DNA from: Spirochaetota bacterium
GTDB taxonomy: Bacteria > Spirochaetota > Spirochaetia > DSM-27196 > PWMO01
Direction: 5' to 3'
Assembly: GCA_009908925.1 (NCBI GenBank)
Contig: JAAAOH010000019.1
Span: forward strand, 1-7,878
DNA length: 7,878 bases
The stretch's first letter is position 1, and every line of letters begins with the position of its first letter. Below are positions 1-5,524 of this stretch, piece by piece. A program made the position numbers and the translations under genes. The notes beneath the pieces were generated by a model, which was given only the letters and a program-made list of their open reading frames with translations, made no database searches and was not told the DNA's origin.

Positions 1-121
1 CTGCACGGGAGCGCCGCTCACATCTCCTTACGCCCGATTCTGTTCTGCTGATTGTACCCACACGCTGCTATATACCTAAGGCAACTCGACGAGTGCGGGG
101 CGAATAGTGTAGCTTCGGTCT
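1..121. other. Upstream intergenic region, possibly divergent
   Basis: No convincing gene lies fully in this stretch. On the minus strand an AAGGAG sequence (24-29) is followed 2 bases later by a GTG at 19-21 that stays open to the window edge. This could be the first codons of a divergent gene, but the spacing is too short for a normal ribosome binding site and only seven codons are visible. On the plus strand an AT-rich TATATA (69-74) could be a -10 box for the helicase gene, but I see no -35 box at the right distance. Both readings are weak. Confidence 0.2.
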
Positions 122-2269
122 ATGCCGGAGTCCTCGCACATTCCCGGATACATTGCCGACCTCAACGAGGAGCAGCGCCGCGCGGTGCTGCACCAGGGTT
201 CACCGCTTCTGATACTCGCCGGCGCGGGCTCGGGGAAGACGCGGGTCATCACGGTGAAGATTGCCTACATGATCGAGCAGCTCGGCCTCGACCCGCGCTC
301 AATCCTCGCCGTCACATTCACCAACAAGGCCGCCGGGGAGATGAAGGAGCGGGCGGCGGCCCTCGCTCCGGCGGCTCAGGACACCATGATCCGCACCTTC
401 CACTCCTTCGGGGCGTGGTTTCTCCGTCGCAATGCACAGCTCCTCGACATGCCGTCGGGTTTCTCGATCTATGACGATGACGACAGCGTGACGCTCCTTC
501 GCTCGCTCTATCCCGACGAGAACCGCGCGACGCTCAACGCGGTGAACCGGCGCATCAGCCGGGCCAAGGACTACGGCCTCTCGCCGTCGGACGATCTCTC
601 CGACATCAGCGCCGACCCCGACTTTGCCGAGCAGTACCGCCGCTATGAGACGCGCCTGCGGGAAATTGGCAATGCCGACTTCGGCGATCTCATTCTGCTT
701 CCGGTGCGCATTCTCTCGGAGCACCCGGAGGTACGTGATCGGATACGCTCGCGGTTCCGGGTGGTGCTCGTTGACGAGTTCCAGGACTCCAATATCGCCC
801 AGTATCGCCTGCTCGAGCTCCTCGCCGACCGCTCGACCTACGTCTGCGTGGTCGGCGATGATGACCAGTCCATCTACCGCTTCCGTGGCGCGGAGGTACG
901 GAACATTCTCACCTTTCACGAGACCTTCCCCGGGACGGACGTCATCCGCCTCGAGGAGAACTATCGCTCCACCGGCAGCATCCTCGACGTCGCCTCCGCG
1001 GTGGTCGATCACAACGAGGGGCGCCTCGGAAAGACTCTGTGGACCCGCAAGGACCGCGGCCCGCTGCCCGTGCTCGCCGAGCTCAACGATGAGGAGGCGG
1101 AGGTCCACTACTGCCGCGAGGTGCTCTCCCGCGGCAACGTCTCCCCCGGCGAGACCGCCATCCTCTACCGCACGAACGCGCAGTCACGGCTGTTCGAGAC
1201 GGTCTTTCTCCGCGAGGGCATCCCCTACCGGATTGTGGGGACCCTGCGGTTCTACGAACGCGAGGAGGTGAAGGATGCCGTCGCGGTGCTCAAGTTCCTC
1301 GCAAATCCGCGCGACGAGGTGAGCTTCCGGCGCATCGTGAACAAGCCGGCGCGCGGAATCGGCGCGACCACGCTCGAGAAGCTCGTTGCCGCCTCGGGCG
1401 AGACCCGGGGCGACCTGCGCGAGGCCCTGCGGGTTGCCGCCGCCCGGCTGAGTGCCCGAGCCGGGAACGCCGTGTCTTCGTTTGCCGCGGTCATCGACCG
1501 GGTGGAAGCGGCGTTCGGCGGAGAGAACCTCGTGCCGCTGCTCGATGCCGCCATTCACGAGACGGGTCTCACCGACTACCACGCCGAGAAAGACGAGATA
1601 GCCGGGACGCAGAAGCTTCAGAACCTCGAGGAGCTGCTCAACGCCTCCTCGCTCTACGCAGGCACCCCGGAGGGGCTCGTCGAGTTCCTCGAGAGCATCG
1701 AGCTCGACAGCGCCCGCGAGCAGGAGTCCGGAGATTCTCCCGAACGGGTGACCCTCATAACCATGCACAACACCAAGGGCCTCGAGTTCGATCGGGTGAT
1801 AGTCACCGGACTCGAGGAAGGCCTTTTCCCGCGCGGCGGCGAGGAGTCCCCTGACGAGCTCGAAGAGGAGCGTCGCCTGTTCTACGTCGCGCTCACCCGT
1901 GCCCGGCAGTCGGTGCACCTCACGAGCTGTCGCTATCGCCGCATTCACGGACGACTTCTCACCTTCGTACCCTCGCGATTTCTCCGGGAGATCCCGGCGG
2001 AGCTTCTCGAGACCGCGGGCGGCGGGCCGGTCGGCGCGGGGCGCGCCGGCGGCTCGCATGGCGTCGGCGCGGACGGAGCCGGCGGGGACGGCGGCGAGTT
2101 CGCCCCCGGCACCTACGTCTACCACGACGACTACGGGACCGGCATGGTCATCAAGAAGTGGAAGTCGGGGGTGAACGAGCTCGTCCGCGTGCGCTTTGAA
2201 AGCGGCAATATCGCGCAGTTCATCCCACGCTACGCGCCGCTCGAGCGCATCGGAGGCGGCGAGCCATGA
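122..2269 (+). CDS. pcrA: UvrD/PcrA-family 3'-5' DNA helicase (superfamily 1A)
   Basis: An ATP-driven single-strand DNA translocase and helicase; this family acts in excision repair, replication restart and stripping RecA from DNA. The SF1A motifs are seen in order: Q motif around Q18, Walker A GAGSGKT (34-40), TFTNKAA motif Ia, Walker B VDEFQDS with D218/E219, motif III VGDDDQSIYRFRGA (from about 244), motif IV ENYRS (N280), motif V HNTKGLEF (549-556) and motif VI RRLFYVALTRAR (584-595). A Gly-rich linker (about 632-659) leads to a C-terminal Tudor-like segment (about 660-711, GTYVYHDDYGTG then a basic stretch). That segment is typical of PcrA/UvrD and argues against Rep. The length of 715 is normal. 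The ATG at 122 is the only sensible start: an in-frame TAG sits at 110-112 and later starts would cut the Q motif or Walker A. No clear Shine-Dalgarno is seen. The stop overlaps the next gene by 4 bases. Choosing between the names pcrA and uvrD is uncertain; the helicase call is not. Confidence 0.96.
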   Translation: MPESSHIPGYIADLNEEQRRAVLHQGSPLLILAGAGSGKTRVITVKIAYMIEQLGLDPRSILAVTFTNKAAGEMKERAAALAPAAQDTMIRTFHSFGAWFLRRNAQLLDMPSGFSIYDDDDSVTLLRSLYPDENRATLNAVNRRISRAKDYGLSPSDDLSDISADPDFAEQYRRYETRLREIGNADFGDLILLPVRILSEHPEVRDRIRSRFRVVLVDEFQDSNIAQYRLLELLADRSTYVCVVGDDDQSIYRFRGAEVRNILTFHETFPGTDVIRLEENYRSTGSILDVASAVVDHNEGRLGKTLWTRKDRGPLPVLAELNDEEAEVHYCREVLSRGNVSPGETAILYRTNAQSRLFETVFLREGIPYRIVGTLRFYEREEVKDAVAVLKFLANPRDEVSFRRIVNKPARGIGATTLEKLVAASGETRGDLREALRVAAARLSARAGNAVSSFAAVIDRVEAAFGGENLVPLLDAAIHETGLTDYHAEKDEIAGTQKLQNLEELLNASSLYAGTPEGLVEFLESIELDSAREQESGDSPERVTLITMHNTKGLEFDRVIVTGLEEGLFPRGGEESPDELEEERRLFYVALTRARQSVHLTSCRYRRIHGRLLTFVPSRFLREIPAELLETAGGGPVGAGRAGGSHGVGADGAGGDGGEFAPGTYVYHDDYGTGMVIKKWKSGVNELVRVRFESGNIAQFIPRYAPLERIGGGEP

Positions 2270-3222
2270 GCGAGCCCGGGCCCGAACGCCGGCCTGCGCT
2301 CCCGGAGATCCGGCGAGCGCGTGACTATCACCTCTACGGCGCGCACGGCCGCCGCTACCTCGACCTCTATCAGAACGGCGGTCGGGCGATTCTCTCTCAT
2401 CGCCCGAAGGGTCTTGCGAGGCGCCTCAAGGGCGTGGTCGATCAGGGCCTGTGGGGCGACTATCCGTCGGTCTACGCCCGGCGCCTCGAGACGGTGCTGC
2501 GCACCCTCTTTCCCGCCTACCCCGAGGTCCGCCTCTACGCAACCGCCGAGCGGGCTGTGGCGGCCGCAGGCGGCGCTGTCGCCGACCCGGCGCTCGGCGA
2601 CGACGGTGAAGCCGAAGCTCCCGGCCGGGCTCTGCGCGGCCCGCGGGCGGCGTGGTGGCGGCCGTTTCTCCCCGTCGATGCGGGCGCGGGCGGTGAGGGC
2701 CGCGCGGCGGCCGCCCCGGAGCTCCTCCTGCCGGTGCTGCCCTTCCCGGCGAGCTTCGCGCCGCAGCCCGTGTGCGCGGTGCGGTCCGGTCTGCTCCCGG
2801 ATTCCGATGCCGTTTCCCCGGTCCTGCTCTCGGGGCTCGTGCAGGCGGCCCACCTGATCGCGGCGGCGGCCGGGGGTGAAGACGCGGCCGCCGCGGTTCC
2901 CGGTGCGCCGGGTGCGCCCGGTGCCGGGGGTAGCGGGGGCGCCGGGGGTAGCGGCAGGGCCGGCGCCGCCGGCCCGGTTCCCGCCGCCGCCGTGTATCCC
3001 ATCACCCTCATTGATGATCGAGCCCTTGCGCTCTGGAGCAGGCGCGGCCCCTACCTCGAGCTGCGCTGCGGCGAGGAGAGCTTCTCCGGGGTCTTTGCGG
3101 CCTTTCTCGATGCGGGTATTATCATCAATCCGGGTTTCCCCGGTCCGAGTATCCTTCCGCAGTGGTGCTCGCGGGGGGAGTTTGAAAAGTTCGTCAAAGT
3201 CAGTAGGATGGCCGACAGTTAA
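2266..3222 (+). CDS. Degenerate class III aminotransferase-like protein without a PLP lysine
   Basis: Function unknown. The N-terminus (about 20-50, with DYHLYGAHGRRYLDLYQNGG then ILSHRPKGL) resembles the opening of class III aminotransferases such as glutamate-1-semialdehyde aminotransferase. The C-terminus (about 244-312, ending in a GIIINPGFPGPSILP-like stretch) resembles their small domain. The middle is shortened and rich in Ala, Gly and Pro (about 201-243, including GAGGSG twice). Total length is 318 against roughly 430 for the enzyme family. Lysines occur only at 48, 55, 308 and 311, so nothing can act as the internal Schiff-base lysine; transaminase activity is therefore unlikely. The start ATG overlaps the helicase stop as ATGA, which suggests translational coupling, and the next gene starts 3 bases after the stop. 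The reading frame is open throughout, so it looks like a retained non-enzymatic family member and not a simple broken gene, although decay in progress is possible. Family assignment is by eye, with moderate certainty. Confidence 0.75.
   Translation: MSEPGPERRPALPEIRRARDYHLYGAHGRRYLDLYQNGGRAILSHRPKGLARRLKGVVDQGLWGDYPSVYARRLETVLRTLFPAYPEVRLYATAERAVAAAGGAVADPALGDDGEAEAPGRALRGPRAAWWRPFLPVDAGAGGEGRAAAAPELLLPVLPFPASFAPQPVCAVRSGLLPDSDAVSPVLLSGLVQAAHLIAAAAGGEDAAAAVPGAPGAPGAGGSGGAGGSGRAGAAGPVPAAAVYPITLIDDRALALWSRRGPYLELRCGEESFSGVFAAFLDAGIIINPGFPGPSILPQWCSRGEFEKFVKVSRMADS
2923..2954 (+). repeat. In-frame short tandem repeat encoding GAGGSG twice
   Basis: Two identical 14-base units (2923-2936 and 2941-2954, GCCGGGGGTAGCGG) lie 18 bases apart. 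They encode consecutive GAGGSG hexapeptides in the Ala/Gly linker of the aminotransferase-like protein. A 9-base period encoding GAPGAP lies just upstream. The unit lengths are multiples of three, so copy-number change would alter linker length without shifting the frame. Confidence 0.55.
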
Positions 3223-3225
3223 AAT

Positions 3226-3516
3226 ATGGCAACCGAGGCGATGATACTCATCCTCAGCAGACTTATATTCGGAGCGATCGCGACTTTCCTGGCCATTGTG
3301 CTGTGGTCTCGAACGCGCGACGCGGCGTGGATGCTCATCGTCATCGGAACGATCGTCGGCTATGGCGAGGTCCTGTTTACGACGCTCGAGAGCTTTGGTA
3401 TGGTCAGCCTCACCGTACTCAGTATTCAGGGAGTGTCGGTATTCGAGCTGGTCCTGGCGAATCTGCCGACCGCGTTTTTTATCCTGGCGTTCTCGGTCAT
3501 GATCGCTCGCAAATAG
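3226..3516 (+). CDS. Small integral membrane protein, three predicted helices
   Basis: I do not recognise a named family. The 96-residue product is almost entirely hydrophobic, with three likely membrane spans at about 6-27, 33-54 and 70-94. The first loop is short and basic (SRTRD, 28-32), which by the positive-inside rule places it in the cytoplasm. The second loop (55-69) carries a single Glu. No catalytic or metal-binding motif is seen. The start ATG lies 3 bases after the preceding stop; its only AGGA (3205-3208) is too far upstream, so initiation may depend on translational coupling. An in-frame ATG at 3241 preceded by GAGG is an alternative that would remove five residues and still keep all three spans. 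It is probably the last gene of the helicase operon. Confidence 0.72.
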   Translation: MATEAMILILSRLIFGAIATFLAIVLWSRTRDAAWMLIVIGTIVGYGEVLFTTLESFGMVSLTVLSIQGVSVFELVLANLPTAFFILAFSVMIARK

Positions 3517-3547
3517 GGCCGCAACGCCGGGCCCGGTCGCGGGGCCG

Positions 3548-3573
3548 TTGACAGAAGGGCGGAAATCGATAAT
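3548..3573 (+). promoter_or_regulatory. Possible promoter for the 79-residue membrane protein gene
   Basis: A perfect TTGACA (3548-3553) is followed by GATAAT (3568-3573), five of six matches to the -10 consensus. The spacer is only 14 bases, shorter than the preferred 16-18, so activity is doubtful. The element lies in the 112-base gap between the two small membrane protein genes, where a separate promoter would be expected. Confidence 0.3.
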
Positions 3574-3617
3574 CGTTCACGGTGGTCATCCACTGGAGAA
3601 ACTGCTCGAAACGTATT

Positions 3618-3622
3618 GGAGG
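3618..3622 (+). promoter_or_regulatory. Ribosome binding site that fixes the ATG at 3629
   Basis: GGAGG sits 6 bases before the ATG at 3629, an ideal Shine-Dalgarno arrangement. The longer reading from the TTG at 3548 has no such site. Its extra 27 codons also include several codons that look uncommon here (ATA, AGG, CCA, GGG). The short start is therefore preferred. Confidence 0.65.
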
Positions 3623-3628
3623 ATAGGA

Positions 3629-3868
3629 ATGGTTGCATTGCTCGTCGGACTCGTATTCGCACTCTTCGCCGTCTACTCGGTGCTGCCGGTTGACTGGTCG
3701 CTGCAGTGGGGGCCTGAGGTCGTGATGTTTCTCAAAGGCGGCGTTCCCATCATCGCTCTGTTCATCGGATTGATTGCCGTCTTCATCGGTATCGCGGACA
3801 TCAAGGACAAGATCGAGGCGAAGAAGGAAGAGGCCGAGGAGGCGAAGGCCGGCTCGGAGGAGCAGTAG
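3629..3868 (+). CDS. Tiny two-helix membrane protein with a charged C-terminal tail
   Basis: Unrecognised family, 79 residues from the ATG at 3629. Two hydrophobic spans are seen at about 2-19 and 37-56, joined by a loop with two Trp residues (VDWSLQW). A highly charged Glu/Lys/Ala tail follows (57-79, IADIKDKIEAKKEEAEEAK) that looks helical or coiled-coil-like and is probably cytoplasmic. The reading frame extends upstream to a TTG at 3548, giving 106 residues. I prefer 3629 because of the Shine-Dalgarno at 3618-3622, the odd codons in the extension, and because that TTG is part of a TTGACA box. The extension does contain a plausible amphipathic stretch (LEKLLETYWRIG), so the longer form is not excluded. 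Two small membrane proteins in a row could work together, but nothing in the sequence says how. Confidence 0.7.
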   Translation: MVALLVGLVFALFAVYSVLPVDWSLQWGPEVVMFLKGGVPIIALFIGLIAVFIGIADIKDKIEAKKEEAEEAKAGSEEQ

Positions 3869-3874
3869 TCGTAA

Positions 3875-3906
3875 CCGCGGCCGAAACCGGTTGGGACCGG
3901 CCACGG
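3875..3906 (+). terminator. Inverted repeat between the small membrane protein gene and rplM
   Basis: CCGCGGCCG (3875-3883) pairs with CGGCCACGG (3898-3906) with one mismatch, leaving a 14-base loop. It begins 6 bases after the stop at 3868. No T-run follows directly; the TTTTT at 3914-3918 is 7 bases further on and belongs to the promoter spacer. It may be a weak terminator or simply GC-rich chance pairing. Confidence 0.3.
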
Positions 3907-3908
3907 GG

Positions 3909-3937
3909 TTGACTTTTTGGCCTCTGCGTGCCAATCT
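3909..3937 (+). promoter_or_regulatory. Probable rplM-rpsI promoter
   Basis: TTGACT (3909-3914) is separated by 17 bases from CAATCT (3932-3937), which is preceded by an extended -10 TG at 3929-3930. The -10 match is poor, but the -35, spacing and extended element fit together. The predicted transcript would start near 3944, leaving a leader of under 40 bases before rplM. Confidence 0.45.
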
Positions 3938-3981
3938 TTTGCTCCACTGCACAGGTACGCCCGTAAGGACGCAGGAATACT

Positions 3982-4410
3982 ATGAAAACGATATACCCGG
4001 ATACGAACACAATCGAGCGCAAATGGTACGTGGTTGACGCCGAAGGAAAGACCCTCGGGAAGGTTGCAACCAACGTGGCACAGGTACTGCGCGGCAAGCA
4101 TCGGCCCTACTTCACCCCCGACCGCGAAATCGGCGATTTCGTGATCGTCGTCAATGCCGATAAGGTGGATCTCACCGGTCGAAAGGCCGATCAGAAGATG
4201 TATTACCGCCACAGCGGTTATCTCGGCGGCATGAAGAGCTTCAACTTCAGGGATATGCTCAAGCGCAATCCCGTTTATCCGGTCGAGCACGCGGTGAAGG
4301 GCATGCTTCCCAAGAATCGCCTCGGACGGAAGATCTTCAAGAACATGAAGGTCTATGCGGGGCCGAAGCATCCTCACGCGGCGCAGAAACCCGAAGAGCT
4401 CGAAATCTAA
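3982..4410 (+). CDS. rplM: 50S ribosomal protein L13
   Basis: An early-assembling protein of the large ribosomal subunit that binds 23S rRNA. The family signatures are clear: KWYVVDAEGKTLGKVAT (14-30), LRGKHRPYFTPD (36-47), NADKVDLTGRK (58-68), YYRHSGYLGGMK (74-85), then the basic MLPKNRLGRK region and a HPHAAQKPE-type C-terminus. At 142 residues it is full length. The ATG has AGGA (3973-3976) 5 bases upstream. rpsI follows after 14 bases, the usual bacterial L13-S9 pair, and both are probably transcribed from the promoter at 3909-3937. Confidence 0.99.
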   Translation: MKTIYPDTNTIERKWYVVDAEGKTLGKVATNVAQVLRGKHRPYFTPDREIGDFVIVVNADKVDLTGRKADQKMYYRHSGYLGGMKSFNFRDMLKRNPVYPVEHAVKGMLPKNRLGRKIFKNMKVYAGPKHPHAAQKPEELEI

Positions 4411-4424
4411 GGAGACGAAACGTA

Positions 4425-4811
4425 GTGGACACAGCGATAGGTACCGGTAGAAGAAAAACATCCGTAGCGCGCGTGCATCTGCAGCCCGGCAGCGGAAAGT
4501 ACTCCATCAACGGCAAGGATCCCGAGGCCTACTTCGGCTTCGGCGAGCACGTGTACATCGTCAATCAGCCGCTTCAGGCACTTGCCGGTGAAAACAAGTT
4601 CGACGTGAACATCACCGTCCACGGCGGCGGTAAGAAGGGCCAGGCAGGTGCCATCAGGCATGGACTCGCGCGCGCCCTTGTCGTCTTCGACGAAACCAAC
4701 AAGAGCGTCATGCGCGAGAACGGGTTCCTGACCCGCGACCCCCGCATGGTGGAACGCAAGAAGTACGGTCAGCCCGGCGCACGGCGAAAGTTCCAGTTCT
4801 CCAAGCGTTAA
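4425..4811 (+). CDS. rpsI: 30S ribosomal protein S9
   Basis: A head-domain protein of the small ribosomal subunit whose C-terminal tail reaches the P-site tRNA. Visible signatures are GTGRRKTSVARV (6-17), the NGKDPEAYF region (29-37), VHGGGKKGQAGAIRHGLARAL (65-85), and the basic C-terminus with LTRDPRMVERKKYGQPGARR ending in the canonical SKR. It is full length at 128 residues. The start is GTG at 4425, with AAGGAG (4409-4414) 10 bases upstream overlapping the rplM stop. It is paired with rplM as in most bacteria, and recX begins 3 bases after its stop. Confidence 0.99.
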   Translation: MDTAIGTGRRKTSVARVHLQPGSGKYSINGKDPEAYFGFGEHVYIVNQPLQALAGENKFDVNITVHGGGKKGQAGAIRHGLARALVVFDETNKSVMRENGFLTRDPRMVERKKYGQPGARRKFQFSKR

Positions 4812-4814
4812 GCG

Positions 4815-5441
4815 GTGCTGGTCGATTCCATCGATCAAAGAGGAGCCTCCGGCGGGCGAGTGCATATCTCGCTCTCCGACGGTTCCTCTTTTTTTGTGCC
4901 CCGGGAGCTCGTCGAATCGCTGGACCTCGCACCCGGAGGTGAATGTAATGAGGCGGCCCTTGCAGAGCTCCGCCACGCGCATCTACTCCATGAGGCGACC
5001 GAGAAGGCGATAGAGCTCCTGGCCCGCAGCGAGCACAGTCGCTTCCTGCTTGCCCGCAAACTGCTGCAGCGCGAGTTCCCCGAAGGGATCATTCGCGATG
5101 CCCTCGACCGCCTCGAAGAGCGCGGCTACCTCGATGACCGGCGCTTCGCCGAGCAGTGGGTCTCCTCGCGTGTGCGCCGCCGCCCGGAGGGAGAGACGGC
5201 TCTTGTTGCGGGTTTACAGGCCCGCGGGGTGGACGGGGGGCTTGCCCGGGAGGTCGTTGAGGCCTTCAAACGGGAGTTTCCCGAGGAGCTCGAGCGGGCC
5301 ATGGAGCGCGCCGGTGACCGAATTCTGCGCACGCCGGGAGTGGGTGAGGCAGAATTACGAGAAAAGCTGCAAAGACGCGGTTTTCGGCTTTCCGACGTAA
5401 CTACCTATATTGCAAGGCTTTCTGACGATTCTTTTCAGTAG
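4815..5441 (+). CDS. recX: Regulatory protein RecX
   Basis: RecX binds RecA filaments and limits or modulates recombination and strand exchange. The protein opens with a beta-rich segment (about 4-41, GRVHISLSDGSSFFVPREL) as in many RecX proteins. Three-helix repeats follow, including EKAIELLARSEHSRFLLARKL (63-83) and the hallmark ALDRLEERGYLDDRRFAEQWV (96-116), with further repeats to about 200. The length of 208 is in the usual range. The start is GTG at 4815, 3 bases after the rpsI stop, with no clear Shine-Dalgarno, so translation may be coupled to rpsI. A later in-frame GTG at 4860 would delete the first strand of the N-terminal segment and is less likely. recX is often beside recA; here it is in a ribosomal protein operon and recA is not seen. 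Confidence 0.93.
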   Translation: MLVDSIDQRGASGGRVHISLSDGSSFFVPRELVESLDLAPGGECNEAALAELRHAHLLHEATEKAIELLARSEHSRFLLARKLLQREFPEGIIRDALDRLEERGYLDDRRFAEQWVSSRVRRRPEGETALVAGLQARGVDGGLAREVVEAFKREFPEELERAMERAGDRILRTPGVGEAELREKLQRRGFRLSDVTTYIARLSDDSFQ

Positions 5442-5443
5442 AG

Positions 5444-5461
5444 AATTGCGAAAAATTTGCG
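5444..5461 (+). repeat. Spaced near-identical heptamers upstream of the HTH-receiver gene
   Basis: AATTGCG (5444-5450) and AATTTGCG (5454-5461) are nearly identical. Their GCG ends lie 11 bases apart, about one helical turn, so both would face the same side of the DNA. They end exactly at the TTGACA -35 box. This arrangement suits an activator or autoregulator site, but no binding protein can be named from the sequence. Confidence 0.35.
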
Positions 5462-5489
5462 TTGACATTCTGGATATAATAAATATATG
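5462..5489 (+). promoter_or_regulatory. Promoter region of the HTH-receiver gene
   Basis: A perfect TTGACA (5462-5467) pairs at 16 bases with TATATG (5484-5489), four of six matches to the -10 consensus. A perfect TATAAT (5475-5480) also lies between them, only 7 bases from the TTGACA and with no good -35 at its own proper distance. The stretch is strikingly AT-rich for this window. Which -10 is used cannot be decided by eye. Confidence 0.55.
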
Positions 5490-5524
5490 CTTTTAGTGTT
5501 CTTCACAGAGGAAGGTGGAAGAGG

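Noticed and set aside
1..21. Start of a divergent minus-strand gene at the GTG at 19-21
   Set aside because: Only seven codons are visible, and the AAGGAG is just 2 bases from the GTG. The ATG at 21-23 is followed at once by a stop codon.
52..77. Promoter for the helicase gene (TTGTAC plus TATATA)
   Set aside because: The -35 matches only three of six bases and the spacer is about 11 bases, too short for a sigma-70-type promoter.
1184..2125. Long antisense reading frame of 313 codons inside the helicase gene
   Set aside because: GC-rich DNA leaves many frames open. The sense strand has an unbroken set of helicase motifs, and the antisense product has no recognisable domain.
2535..3011. Antisense Pro/Ala-rich frame opposite the aminotransferase-like gene
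   Set aside because: Low-complexity composition is expected from very GC-rich DNA, and the sense frame is coupled to its neighbours and matches a family at both ends.
2266..3222. Frameshifted full-length aminotransferase
   Set aside because: The frame is continuous and keeps both end regions of the family in the same frame, and no piece of a PLP-lysine motif is evident in the other frames.
3522..3550. Terminator after the three-span membrane protein (CAACG paired with CGTTG around a CCGGGCCCGG core)
   Set aside because: The stem needs a bulge, has no T-run, and overlaps the TTGACA box; it is probably incidental pairing in GC-rich sequence.
3938..3981. Autoregulatory leader RNA for L13
   Set aside because: The leader is under 40 bases from the predicted transcript start and I see no stable fold in it.
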